DNA of 64,000 nucleotides. Source: Chryseobacterium soli. Lineage in GTDB: Bacteria; Bacteroidota; Bacteroidia; Flavobacteriales; Weeksellaceae. The translations under genes and the position numbers were made by a program. Below the pieces are notes generated by a model that had not been told where the DNA came from, did no database searches, and saw only the letters and a program-made list of their open reading frames with translations. The DNA lies in the NCBI RefSeq assembly GCF_000737705.1, contig NZ_JPRH01000001.1, positions 186,001-250,000 of the forward strand. The letters are read 5' to 3'. Below are positions 7,563 to 15,731 of the stretch, in pieces; within the stretch, counting starts at the first letter, position 1, and each line of letters begins with the position of its first letter.

Positions 7563-9548
7563 TTACAAGATGTTCGGGCTTTCAGGAGCCTGAATTTCAC
7601 TTGCTTCTTCCTTATCTTTTAACGGAATGGTATTCGTTACCGGTCTTTCAGTCAATTCCGGATCCCATGCTCTTTTTCCGAAGATTTCTTCCAGGTCTTC
7701 ACGGAAAATAACTTCTTTTTCTAAAAGCTTGGTTGCTAAAGCATCCAGTTTATCTTTATTATCGGTAAGAATCTGTACCGCTCTCACATATTGATTCTCA
7801 ATGATAGATTTAATCTCTACATCAATTTTATTGGCAGTATCTTCAGAATAAGGCTTCCCGAAAGAATATTCTGACTGACCTGAACTGTCATAGTAAGAAA
7901 TGTTTCCGATAGTAGGACTTAATCCATAAATCGTCACCATTGCCTGTGCTCTTTTCGTTACGGTTTCCAGATCAGAAAGTGCACCCGTTGAAATATTATT
8001 GAAGATCACCTGCTCTGCAGCTCTTCCTCCTAAGGTTGCACACATCTCATCAAGCATTTGCTCGGTAGTGGTCAACTGTCTTTCTTCCGGAAGATACCAT
8101 GCTGCTCCTAAAGAACGTCCTCTTGGAACAATGGTTACTTTTAATAGCGGTGATGCATGTTCTACCAACCATGAGATCGTAGCGTGACCTGCTTCGTGAT
8201 AAGCCACTCTCTTTTTCTCAGATGGCTTGATAGCCATATTTTTCTTTTCAAGTCCACCGATGATTCTGTCTACAGCATCCAGGAAATCCTGTTTTGTAAC
8301 AGAGGTATGATTGTATCTTGCGGCGATAAGTGCTGCTTCGTTACAAACATTCGCGATATCTGCTCCACTGAATCCAGGAGTTTGTTTCGCAAGGAAATCT
8401 CTGTCTACATTATCATCTAATTTGATTTTCTTTAAGTGAACATCAAATATTTCTCTTCTCTCATGTAATTCAGGAAGGTCTACATAGATGGAACGGTCAA
8501 AACGTCCTGCTCTCATCAAAGCTTTATCTAAGATATCAGCTCTGTTGGTGGCTGCCATTACGATCACATTCACATCGGTTCCAAAACCATCCATTTCCGT
8601 AAGAAGCTGGTTCAATGTATTCTCTCTTTCGTCGTTACCACCTGAGAAATTATTCTTTCCTCTGGCACGTCCGATCGCATCAATTTCATCAATAAAAATA
8701 ATCGCCGGAGATTTTGCTTTTGCCTGGGCAAATAAATCTCGAACCCTGGAAGCTCCTACCCCAACGAACATTTCAACGAAATCTGAACCTGAAAGGGAGA
8801 AAAACGGAACTTTAGCTTCCCCTGCAACTGCTTTTGCCAACAAGGTTTTACCGGTTCCCGGAGGTCCTACTAACAGGACACCTTTAGGAATCTTACCTCC
8901 TAATTTGGTATATTTTTCAGAGTTTTTCAAGAAATCTACCACTTCCTGTACTTCTTCTTTTGCTCCTTCCAATCCTGCAACATCTTTAAATGTTACCTGA
9001 ATTTTTTCTTTTTCATCAAAAAGTTTTGCTTTGGATTTTCCGATAGAGAAAATCTGTCCTCCAGGGCCACCGCCACCGCCCATCTTTCTGAAAAGAAGGA
9101 AGTAGAATAATCCTAAAATAGCAATCCAGATCAATGCTGAGAATAAGATGTCCATGAATGGGTTTTTACCCGCTCCGTAATCTTTTGTCGTTTTGATATT
9201 GGCATCAGCTGCTTTTATCTGGTCAAATTTTTGAAGGAAAAGCTGAAGATCTCCGTATTTTACAGAATAATCTGCTTTAGGAGCCATCTCAAATGCTGAT
9301 AGAGGATTGTTTTCATTGGCTGATTTGCTTACCACAGCAGCCTTTGCAGCTTTTGTCAGGAAAACATCTGCTTTCTCTGTGTCTTTGTATATAATAATAC
9401 TCTGTACTTTCCCTGACTGCAATTCTCTGAAGAATCCATCTTCATCAATAGATTTCGCACTATCACCTCCTAAAAAATTGGAGCCAAAAAATAACAAAAG
9501 AGCTACGATCGCAATTGGAAAAAACCAGTTGAATCCTTTATTGTTCAT
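7563..9548 (-). CDS. ftsH: ATP-dependent zinc metalloprotease FtsH
   Basis: Membrane-anchored AAA+ protease that extracts and degrades membrane and some cytosolic proteins. The 661-residue protein has a membrane helix at about 10-24, a periplasmic domain, a second helix at about 133-153 followed by a Gly-rich linker, Walker A GPPGTGKT at 228-235, Walker B IIFIDEID at 283-290, the Arg-finger SRH region to about 350, and the zinc motif HEAGH at 451-455. Length and order are normal. The start is an ATG 17 bp after the rsfS stop, so rsfS and ftsH are co-transcribed. Confidence 0.97.
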   Translation of the reverse strand: MNNKGFNWFFPIAIVALLLFFGSNFLGGDSAKSIDEDGFFRELQSGKVQSIIIYKDTEKADVFLTKAAKAAVVSKSANENNPLSAFEMAPKADYSVKYGDLQLFLQKFDQIKAADANIKTTKDYGAGKNPFMDILFSALIWIAILGLFYFLLFRKMGGGGGPGGQIFSIGKSKAKLFDEKEKIQVTFKDVAGLEGAKEEVQEVVDFLKNSEKYTKLGGKIPKGVLLVGPPGTGKTLLAKAVAGEAKVPFFSLSGSDFVEMFVGVGASRVRDLFAQAKAKSPAIIFIDEIDAIGRARGKNNFSGGNDERENTLNQLLTEMDGFGTDVNVIVMAATNRADILDKALMRAGRFDRSIYVDLPELHERREIFDVHLKKIKLDDNVDRDFLAKQTPGFSGADIANVCNEAALIAARYNHTSVTKQDFLDAVDRIIGGLEKKNMAIKPSEKKRVAYHEAGHATISWLVEHASPLLKVTIVPRGRSLGAAWYLPEERQLTTTEQMLDEMCATLGGRAAEQVIFNNISTGALSDLETVTKRAQAMVTIYGLSPTIGNISYYDSSGQSEYSFGKPYSEDTANKIDVEIKSIIENQYVRAVQILTDNKDKLDALATKLLEKEVIFREDLEEIFGKRAWDPELTERPVTNTIPLKDKEEASEIQAPESPNIL

Positions 9549-9564
9549 TTATACTTTTTAAAAT

Positions 9565-9933
9565 TTAATATTCTGTTTCAATTTTTGTGATGACTGCATC
9601 ACCCCATAGTTCTTCGATATCATAATACTCTCGTGTTTCTTTTTGAAAGATATGAACCACTACCGTAACATAATCTACTAAAACCCACATTGCATTTTCG
9701 GTACCTTCTACATGCCAAGGTCTGTCCTGAAGTTCATTTCTTACTTTTTTCTCTACACTTCCTGCTAAGGCAGCCACCTGCGTATTGGAGTTACCACTAC
9801 ATATTATAAATGTCTCTGCCACAGAGTTTTCAATTTTTGAAAGATCGAAAATCATTACATCTTCTCCCTTTACATCTTGAATGGCTTCAACGATTTTATC
9901 TATTAGCGCTTGCTTTTCTACTGTTTTATTCAT
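9565..9933 (-). CDS. rsfS: Ribosome silencing factor RsfS
   Basis: Binds ribosomal protein L14 on the large subunit and blocks subunit joining when nutrients are scarce. The 122-residue protein matches the iojap/RsfS family throughout: a Val-Glu-Ala-Ile helix, Phe-Ile-Ile-Cys-Ser-Gly-Asn-Ser-Asn-Thr-Gln-Val, the Arg-Pro-Trp-His-Val-Glu-Gly motif and the Trp-Val-Leu-Val-Asp-Tyr-Val-Thr-Val-Val-Val-His strand with the C-terminal Glu-Leu-Trp-Gly-Asp-Ala. It heads the rsfS-ftsH operon and is divergent from birA. Confidence 0.95.
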   Translation of the reverse strand: MNKTVEKQALIDKIVEAIQDVKGEDVMIFDLSKIENSVAETFIICSGNSNTQVAALAGSVEKKVRNELQDRPWHVEGTENAMWVLVDYVTVVVHIFQKETREYYDIEELWGDAVITKIETEY

Positions 9934-9953
9934 TAAAAATATACTATAATCTG

Positions 9954-9961
9954 CAAATTTA
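9954..9961 (-). promoter_or_regulatory. -7 box TAAATTTG of rsfS-ftsH
   Basis: A full TAnnTTTG match on the minus strand, 20 bp before the rsfS ATG, in the 88-bp region shared with the divergent birA gene. Confidence 0.5.
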
Positions 9962-10021
9962 TTGTTTTTTCTTTACTTAAGCCTTACTTTTAGGCCCTTA
10001 ATGTTCTTAAAGTTTTCTTAA

Positions 10022-10735
10022 ATGCACCAATTATTCTATTTAAAAGAATGCTCTTCTACTAATGACGAAGTTTCAAAGTTTTTACTTTATGAAAATTCAG
10101 ATTTTATTGGAGTGCATACATTTAATCAAACACAGGGCCGCGGACAGTACGGAAATACATGGACTTCTACCGCCGGACAAAATTTAGCATATACGCTGGC
10201 AGTAAAGGCTAAGAACTTCTTGATTTCTGATTTCTTGTTCAATTATTATACCGCAATCGTGATCCGGGATTATCTGGCCAATTTGACTGAAAACACGGTA
10301 TTTATCAAGTGGCCGAATGATATTATACTCAACAGGAAAAAAATCGTCGGAATTCTTATTGAAAAGAGAAAGATTCATCAGGAGCAGTACTTTATTATCG
10401 GGGCAGGTTTCAATATCCTCCAGGAGAAATTTGATGAAATATCCAATGCAGGATCGCTTTTAACGCAGACCGGGAAAAGATTTGATCTTGAAGAATTTAC
10501 GGAAAACCTGAATGCTTTTTTCATTGAGAAACTTAAAAACATTCCTTCTGAGCAGGAGATTATGGATCGGTTCAACAGTCATCTGTTCCGGAAAAACGAA
10601 ATATCCGTCTTTGAGATTGGAAAAGAAAGACAAAATGGCATCATACGCTACGCTGATGAAAAGGGAGAAATCTGGATCGAACTGGAAAACGAAATGAGAT
10701 CTTTCTACCACAAAGAAGTAAAACTCCTTTACTGA
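10022..10735 (+). CDS. birA: Biotin--[acetyl-CoA-carboxylase] ligase
   Basis: Activates biotin to biotinyl-AMP and attaches it to the carrier protein of acetyl-CoA carboxylase. The 237-residue protein has the catalytic domain only, without the N-terminal HTH of the E. coli repressor form, so it is probably not a transcription regulator. Motifs: Ser-Ser-Thr-Asn-Asp near 11-15, the Gly-Arg-Gly-Gln-Tyr-Gly-x-x-Trp loop near 39-47, Lys-Trp-Pro-Asn-Asp at about 100-104 and Gly-Ile-Leu-Ile-Glu. Its last 7 bases overlap the end of the convergent LptF/G-like gene. Confidence 0.93.
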   Translation: MHQLFYLKECSSTNDEVSKFLLYENSDFIGVHTFNQTQGRGQYGNTWTSTAGQNLAYTLAVKAKNFLISDFLFNYYTAIVIRDYLANLTENTVFIKWPNDIILNRKKIVGILIEKRKIHQEQYFIIGAGFNILQEKFDEISNAGSLLTQTGKRFDLEEFTENLNAFFIEKLKNIPSEQEIMDRFNSHLFRKNEISVFEIGKERQNGIIRYADEKGEIWIELENEMRSFYHKEVKLLY

Positions 10736-11841
10736 TTAGCTCTTTTGAGGTACAAATATAGGGTAAGCGGAAGAAAAACCAGATTCGGAAGCCACATCGC
10801 CAATGCCGGAGACAGGCTTTTGTTTTCAGAAACTACTTTTAATGCTTCAAAAGAGAATACGAAAATAAAGGCCATTGAGATCCCTATTGCCAGGTTAACT
10901 CCCAACCCTCCTCTTTTCTTTTGTGAAGCCAGAGAAAGCGCTAAAAACGTGAGAATAATGATAGAAACAGGCATTGAAGTCCGCTGATGAAGTTCATTCA
11001 GATAGGAATTTAAATTGGAATTCCCTTTTTCTTTTTCTCTTTGAATAAATTTCAACAGTTCCGGAGTGGTTTTATTCTGTCCTAAAAGTTCATTCGGGAA
11101 AAGCTCTTCCGGGGCATGTCCATAGTTTTTTCTCAACTCAGGACCATTGCCTAATTTTTCTGTATTGTCTTTATTGATGGTTTTTTCAACGTAATTATTT
11201 AGGATGAACAGTTTCTTTGCCTTGTCCCAGGAAACTTCGGAAGATTTAAGCTCATAAAGCATCCTGCGGTTTTTATCAAATTTCTGATAAATAAAGCCGG
11301 AACCTCTGTTTTCTCTTTTATTCCAGGAGTTAACAAAAATATATTCACTTTTGCTGAGCTGTGCAGAGGCAGGAGCTGTTCCTAAGATTTTCTCTTTATT
11401 GGCCGCATTATACGTATATGCCTCCAGTTCGTTCTTTTTGATATTCGCCCATGGCAGCACCATATGATTCACGACAAGTGATATCAGAGCAATTAATATG
11501 GAAGTATATAAATACGGCTTTGCAAATCTGTGAAAACTGGCACCACTGCTTATAATGGCAACAATTTCAGTATTATTCGCCATTCGCGAACTGAAATAAA
11601 TCACAGAAATAAAAACTAAAATGGAAAGGAAAGTTACGATCAGATTAATAATCCAAAACGGATAAAAATGCAACAGAAAATACATCAGATCCAGTTTTGG
11701 ATCTAAAGCCTTTGCGGATTCTATTCTTGGTATTTTCTGCTGAACATCAATAACCAAGACTACGATAGACAGCAATATCAGCATGAAACTAAAGGTTCCA
11801 AGATACTTTTTGATAATATACCGGTCTATAATTTTAAGCAT
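10729..11841 (-). CDS. LptF/LptG family permease
   Basis: Inner-membrane part of the lipopolysaccharide transporter that pulls LPS to the periplasmic bridge. The 370-residue protein has two helices at the N-terminus (Ile-Ile-Asp-Arg-Tyr-Ile-Ile-Lys-Lys-Tyr-Leu start), a third near 100-125, a long periplasmic beta-jellyroll, and three helices at the C-terminus, as usual for YjgP/YjgQ proteins. In Bacteroidetes two paralogues occur, and sequence alone does not decide between LptF and LptG. It begins 16 bp after the tgt stop, forming an operon with tgt as is common in flavobacteria. Confidence 0.9.
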   Translation of the reverse strand: MLKIIDRYIIKKYLGTFSFMLILLSIVVLVIDVQQKIPRIESAKALDPKLDLMYFLLHFYPFWIINLIVTFLSILVFISVIYFSSRMANNTEIVAIISSGASFHRFAKPYLYTSILIALISLVVNHMVLPWANIKKNELEAYTYNAANKEKILGTAPASAQLSKSEYIFVNSWNKRENRGSGFIYQKFDKNRRMLYELKSSEVSWDKAKKLFILNNYVEKTINKDNTEKLGNGPELRKNYGHAPEELFPNELLGQNKTTPELLKFIQREKEKGNSNLNSYLNELHQRTSMPVSIIILTFLALSLASQKKRGGLGVNLAIGISMAFIFVFSFEALKVVSENKSLSPALAMWLPNLVFLPLTLYLYLKRANQ

Positions 11842-11857
11842 TTCCTTTCTTTATTTT

Positions 11858-12988
11858 TTAAAGCCTTTGTCTAAGAATCGGTACAATAGAATTTTTCCAC
11901 TGATAGAAATCTCCTGCAACGATATGTTCTCTTGCTACTTTTACCAAATCTAAATAAAATGCAAGATTATGAATGGACGCAATTTGTTTTGCTAAATATT
12001 CTTTTGAAACAAATAAATGACGCACATATGCTTTTGAATATTCTCTGTCAACGAAACTCGTTCCAAATTCATCCAAAGGCGAAAAATCTTTCTTCCATTT
12101 TTCATTTTTAAGATTCATAACGCCCTGCCACGTGAAAAGCATCGCATTTCTGGCATTTCTTGTAGGCATTACACAATCCATCATATCGATTCCCAATCCA
12201 ATAGACTCCAGAATGTTCCATGGAGTTCCTACTCCCATAAGGTATCTTGGTTTATCTTTTGGCAGAATATCGGTAACCTCGTCGGTAATTCTGTACAATT
12301 CTTCTTCAGGTTCACCAACCGAAAGTCCACCGATAGCGTTTCCTTCAGCACCTGCTTCAGAAATTACTTCTGCTGAAATTTTTCTTAAATCCGAATAGGT
12401 AGAACCTTGTACAATTGGGAAAAATCTTTGTTTGTGACCGTATAATTCAGGATTTGCTTCATTCCAGTCGATACATCTTTTTAACCATCGGTGGGTCATT
12501 TCCATAGAAGCTTTTACCTCGTTGTACCCACTTGGATAAGCAACACACTCATCAAAAGCCATAAAAATATCCGCTCCGATCTGTCTCTGGATTTCCATAG
12601 ATTTCTCCGGCGTGAATAAATGGTAGCTTCCGTCAATATGAGATTTGAATTTTACGCCTTCTTCGGACATTTTTCTGCTTTTAGAAAGCGAAAACACCTG
12701 GAAACCTCCGGAATCAGTAAGGATAGGAAGATCCCAATTCATGAATTTATGCAGACCACCCGCTTCCTGCATGGTATCCATTGTAGGACGAAGGTACAGG
12801 TGATAGGTGTTTCCTAAGATAATCTGGGCTTTAATGTCTTCTTTTAATTCTCTCTGGTGAACGGTTTTTACGCTGGCAACAGTGCCTACAGGCATAAAAA
12901 TAGGAGTCTGAATTTTACCGTGATCGGTGGTCAATTCTCCTGCTCTGGCCTTTCCCTCAGAGGTTTTTTCTATATTAAAAAATTTCAT
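11858..12988 (-). CDS. tgt: tRNA-guanine transglycosylase, zinc-ligand motif replaced
   Basis: Exchanges guanine-34 for preQ1 in tRNAs with GUN anticodons, on the queuosine route. The 376-residue protein has the substrate motif TDSGGFQVFSL (from residue 91), Gly-Gly-Leu-Ser-Val-Gly-Glu at 220-226, and the nucleophile Asp271 in Asp-Cys-Val-Met-Pro-Thr-Arg. The C-terminal site that in most bacterial enzymes reads Cys-x-Cys-x2-Cys followed by a distant His has lost all three Cys (Gly309, Ser311, Asp314 by alignment from memory), while the fourth ligand, His340, remains. From recollection, other Flavobacteriia share this, so it is lineage-specific rather than damage. Confidence 0.93.
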   Translation of the reverse strand: MKFFNIEKTSEGKARAGELTTDHGKIQTPIFMPVGTVASVKTVHQRELKEDIKAQIILGNTYHLYLRPTMDTMQEAGGLHKFMNWDLPILTDSGGFQVFSLSKSRKMSEEGVKFKSHIDGSYHLFTPEKSMEIQRQIGADIFMAFDECVAYPSGYNEVKASMEMTHRWLKRCIDWNEANPELYGHKQRFFPIVQGSTYSDLRKISAEVISEAGAEGNAIGGLSVGEPEEELYRITDEVTDILPKDKPRYLMGVGTPWNILESIGLGIDMMDCVMPTRNARNAMLFTWQGVMNLKNEKWKKDFSPLDEFGTSFVDREYSKAYVRHLFVSKEYLAKQIASIHNLAFYLDLVKVAREHIVAGDFYQWKNSIVPILRQRL

Positions 12989-13061
12989 TCGTATATTTTT
13001 TTATTTCACCGCTGTTACGGTTGATATTTCTGTCGAATGGAACGTGTTTCTGCTTCATCAC

Positions 13062-13430
13062 TTATTTTGCGAAAGAAGGCACGTTACCGTTCTTCTTTGT
13101 TTTATCTTTTATGTATTGATCCGCTTTGGGATCTTTTTGTAATAATTTTTTCTGGGCATTATCTGCAATCCCGTTCATTTTGTCTTTTACCACATAGTAT
13201 TTAAAACTGTCGATAAAATCTGCTGATTTTACATTATGGGTTTTAAGGACAAACCGGGTTCCGGCTTCTAAATTTCTATTCTGATACATATAGGTTGCCT
13301 GATCATTCACTGAAAGATCAGCCAGAATTTCCGCCATGGTATCTTCATCGATCAGGTTTTTAGGTTTATCGATATAGTCTCCGCACGAAAACAGACTTAG
13401 TAAAACGAAAAAAAAGATCAGTTTTTTCAT
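13062..13430 (-). CDS. DUF4296-like lipoprotein
   Basis: A 122-residue lipoprotein: the start at 13430 gives a charged N-terminus, a hydrophobic core and the lipobox Leu-Phe-Ser-Cys at residues 12-15. The remainder has the pattern of DUF4296 (Asp-Glu-Asp-Thr-Met-Ala-Glu-Ile-Leu-Ala-Asp-Leu, then a Phe-Ile-Asp-Ser-Phe-Lys-Tyr-Tyr helix), a Bacteroidetes family without known role. Its ATG overlaps the TGA of the upstream glycosyltransferase (ATGA), so translation is likely coupled. Confidence 0.75.
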   Translation of the reverse strand: MKKLIFFFVLLSLFSCGDYIDKPKNLIDEDTMAEILADLSVNDQATYMYQNRNLEAGTRFVLKTHNVKSADFIDSFKYYVVKDKMNGIADNAQKKLLQKDPKADQYIKDKTKKNGNVPSFAK

Positions 13431-14143
13431 AATCTGTTGATGATTGATTTCCATTTTAAATTTAACACCCCAAAAACGGCTTCATGAATAATTCCTCCGT
13501 TCATTTTGCTTTCTCCTAAAATTCTATTGGTGAATATAATCGGAACTTCTACAATTTTGAATCCTTTTTTAAAAGCTCTGAATTTCATTTCTATCTGAAA
13601 TCCATATCCTTTTAATCTTACATTATCCAATCCTATTTCTTCCAGAACCTTTCTTGAGAAACAGACAAAACCAGCGGTCGTATCATGGATCGGAAGTCCT
13701 AAAATAAATCTTACATATTTGGAGGCAAAATAGGAAAGCAAAACTCTCCCCATCGGCCAGTTGACAACGTTTACGCCTCTTGAATAACGCGATCCGATGG
13801 CCATATCAGCATTCAGACAGGCTTCGAAAAGTTTAGGCAAATCACTGGGATTATGGGAGAAATCGGCATCCATCTCGAAAATATAATCATATTTATTTTC
13901 AAGGGCCCACTTAAATCCGTGGATATAAGCTTTCCCCAATCCATCTTTTGTATGCCGTATCGACAGGTGCAGATGGTGTGGAAATTTTTTCTGAAGATCT
14001 TTTACAATCCAGGAAGTTCCATCAGGAGATGAGTCATCCACTACCAGAATATGAAAGCCATCTTCCAATGCAAAAACCGCGGAAATAATATTTTCAATAT
14101 TTTCCTTTTCGTTGTAAGTCGGGATGATGACCAGTTTTTTCAT
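13427..14143 (-). CDS. Polyprenol-phosphate mannosyltransferase-like GT2
   Basis: A 238-residue glycosyltransferase family 2 protein of the DPM1 type, which moves a sugar (usually mannose) from a nucleotide donor onto a polyprenyl phosphate. Signs: Ile-Ile-Pro-Thr-Tyr-Asn-Glu-Lys-Glu-Asn at the N-terminus, Val-Asp-Asp-Ser-Ser-Pro-Asp-Gly-Thr near residue 35, Met-Asp-Ala-Asp-Phe-Ser-His-Asn-Pro (metal-binding DxD) at about 97-105, and Gly-Tyr-Gly-Phe-Gln-Ile-Glu. The start at ATG 14143 fits the family and lies 10 bp after a promoter box; a longer frame would begin with TTG. No C-terminal membrane domain. Confidence 0.88.
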   Translation of the reverse strand: MKKLVIIPTYNEKENIENIISAVFALEDGFHILVVDDSSPDGTSWIVKDLQKKFPHHLHLSIRHTKDGLGKAYIHGFKWALENKYDYIFEMDADFSHNPSDLPKLFEACLNADMAIGSRYSRGVNVVNWPMGRVLLSYFASKYVRFILGLPIHDTTAGFVCFSRKVLEEIGLDNVRLKGYGFQIEMKFRAFKKGFKIVEVPIIFTNRILGESKMNGGIIHEAVFGVLNLKWKSIINRL

Positions 14144-14152
14144 TTCAATTTG

Positions 14153-14160
14153 CAAAGATA
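14153..14160 (-). promoter_or_regulatory. -7 box TATCTTTG of the GT2-DUF4296 operon
   Basis: A full TAnnTTTG match, on the minus strand, ending 9 bp before the ATG at 14143. The transcript would therefore have a leader of only about 6 bases. Confidence 0.5.
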
Positions 14161-14197
14161 GTTTATTTAACCTTTTTATTTTATACAAAATAATCTA

Positions 14198-14205
14198 TAA
14201 TTTTG
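14198..14205 (+). promoter_or_regulatory. -7 box TAATTTTG of the DUF4271 gene
   Basis: A full TAnnTTTG match, 14 bp before the TTG proposed as start. It supports that start over the upstream ATG at 14124, which would lie before the transcript and inside the divergent gene. Confidence 0.5.
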
Positions 14206-14219
14206 CAAAAAACATTCCG

Positions 14220-14888
14220 TTGCCGTTATCACAAAATTTTACAAATCATATAAGAATACCTGAGAACAATGATTGGGTAATTTTTATCCTGCTAGGCTGT
14301 ATCTTTTTATATGTTTTCATGATGAACATTATAGAAAGAGATGCCAACCTAAGAGACTTTCTGCTTCAAAAATATTTTGACGCAAGCAATAACCTGCCCA
14401 GCTGGATCATTACTTCGTGTGTAACCACGCTTAGTTTATCCGTTTTACTGTCCCAATACATCCCGATTGTGCCAAAATATGTGGCAGATTTGCAGGTTGG
14501 AGGGTATCAACTTAACAAATTTGGGTACACTTTGATTGCTGTGGTATTTTTTTATGTCACAAAATCTGCCTTAGGTTTTTTATTTTACCAAAGTATAGGA
14601 GATGGAAAAAAATGGTCAATTTTTTATTTCACCTCCACCAAATTCTACTTCGTTATCTCTTTTTTACTTATAATTCTCTGTATAACCCACTATTATTTCC
14701 CTATAGACAGATATAAAATATTTTCTTACTACTTATTGTTCTTTTCGTTTGTATTTATTTTCAAGGTTTGTTTCTATTTATTTCACAAGAACAATATATT
14801 GCCGGAAAAATGGTATTATAAATTTTTGTATATTTGCACCCTCCAAATCGCACCATTATTGTTGCTTTGGAAATTATTATTTTTTTAA
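14220..14888 (+). CDS. DUF4271-like integral membrane protein
   Basis: About 222 residues with five to six hydrophobic helices and a conserved central Lys-Phe-Gly-Tyr-Thr-Leu ... Lys-Ser-Ala-Leu-Gly segment, as in DUF4271, a Bacteroidetes inner-membrane family of unknown role. The gene directly precedes a HemD-like gene (9 bp apart), a pairing common in flavobacteria. The start is uncertain: TTG 14220 is chosen because an upstream ATG at 14124 would overlap the divergent glycosyltransferase and precede the promoter box. Confidence 0.65.
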   Translation: MPLSQNFTNHIRIPENNDWVIFILLGCIFLYVFMMNIIERDANLRDFLLQKYFDASNNLPSWIITSCVTTLSLSVLLSQYIPIVPKYVADLQVGGYQLNKFGYTLIAVVFFYVTKSALGFLFYQSIGDGKKWSIFYFTSTKFYFVISFLLIILCITHYYFPIDRYKIFSYYLLFFSFVFIFKVCFYLFHKNNILPEKWYYKFLYICTLQIAPLLLLWKLLFF

Positions 14889-14897
14889 TAAAAGTCA

Positions 14898-15641
14898 ATG
14901 ATGAGAATAAAGTCTATATTGGTTTCTCAACCAGCGCCTAGTGAGTCTTCTCCATATTTGGATATAGCGAAGAAGGAAAAAATAAAGATTGATTTCCGTC
15001 CTTTTATCCACGTCGAAGGGGTTGACAATAAAGAACTTAGAACACAAAAGATCGATCTAACGCAGTTTACGGGTATTATCTTTACCAGTAAAAATGCGAT
15101 AGACCATTACTTTAGACTTGCTGAGGAATTGCGTTTTGCTGTTCCTGATACGATGAGATACATCTGCCAGTCTGAAGCGATCGCTAATTATCTCCAAAAG
15201 CACATTGTGTACAGAAAGAGAAAAATCAGTTTTGGGGAGAAAAACTTCGCAGATCTGCAGCCTCTTTTCAAGAAATTCCCGAGTGAGAAATATCTATTGC
15301 CTTCTTCGGATGTATTAAGTCCGGATATCATTAAAACATTAGATGCTTCAAATGTTGACTGGACCAGAGCAATCATGTACAGAACGGTATGCAGCGATCT
15401 GACGGATATCAATATCAAGGATTATGATATGCTTGTCTTCTTCAGTCCTCAGGGTATTAAATCTCTACAACAGAATTTCCCGGATTTCAAACAGGAGGAC
15501 ACCAAAATTGGAGTTTTTGGGAGCACTACCCTTGCTGCGGCGGAAGAATCAGGGTTAACAATTGATTTAATGGCGCCTACTAAGGAAACACCATCCATGA
15601 CTATGGCCCTTGAAAAATATATTAAAAGCCTTCACAAATAG
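14898..15641 (+). CDS. hemD: Uroporphyrinogen-III synthase family protein (HemD-like)
   Basis: A 247-residue cytosolic protein with the two-lobed HemD fold: strand Ile-Leu-Val-Ser-Gln-Pro at the start, Gly-Ile-Ile-Phe-Thr-Ser-Lys-Asn-Ala-Ile near 58-67, then Leu-Pro-Ser-Ser-Asp-Val, Arg-Ala-Ile-Met-Tyr-Arg-Thr and Val-Phe-Phe-Ser-Pro-Gln-Gly-Ile-Lys near 187-195. In Bacteroidetes this paralogue often sits after a DUF4271 gene away from other heme genes, so it may not be the committed heme enzyme. Tandem ATGs at 14898 and 14901 are both possible starts. A terminator follows at 15666. Confidence 0.75.
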   Translation: MMRIKSILVSQPAPSESSPYLDIAKKEKIKIDFRPFIHVEGVDNKELRTQKIDLTQFTGIIFTSKNAIDHYFRLAEELRFAVPDTMRYICQSEAIANYLQKHIVYRKRKISFGEKNFADLQPLFKKFPSEKYLLPSSDVLSPDIIKTLDASNVDWTRAIMYRTVCSDLTDINIKDYDMLVFFSPQGIKSLQQNFPDFKQEDTKIGVFGSTTLAAAEESGLTIDLMAPTKETPSMTMALEKYIKSLHK

Positions 15642-15665
15642 TTTTTAATACACCCTATAAAACAG

Positions 15666-15702
15666 CCGTCTTTTCAATAACAAGGAAAGATGGTTTTTTT
15701 TT
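15666..15702 (+). terminator. Terminator after the HemD-like gene
   Basis: CCGTCTTTTC and GGAAAGATGG form a 10-bp stem with G-T pairs and an 8-bp loop, followed by nine Ts. Confidence 0.8.
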
Positions 15703-15705
15703 AAT

Positions 15706-15713
15706 TAAATTTG
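15706..15713 (+). promoter_or_regulatory. -7 box TAAATTTG of the oligopeptidase gene
   Basis: A full TAnnTTTG match between the upstream terminator and the oligopeptidase ATG, 18 bp before it. Confidence 0.5.
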
Positions 15714-15731
15714 AACAAGAATTAATATTGA

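Noticed and set aside
8488..9000. 170-codon plus-strand frame opposite ftsH
   Set aside because: Shadow of a strongly conserved gene; Ser/Pro/Ala pattern follows the codon bias of the ftsH strand.
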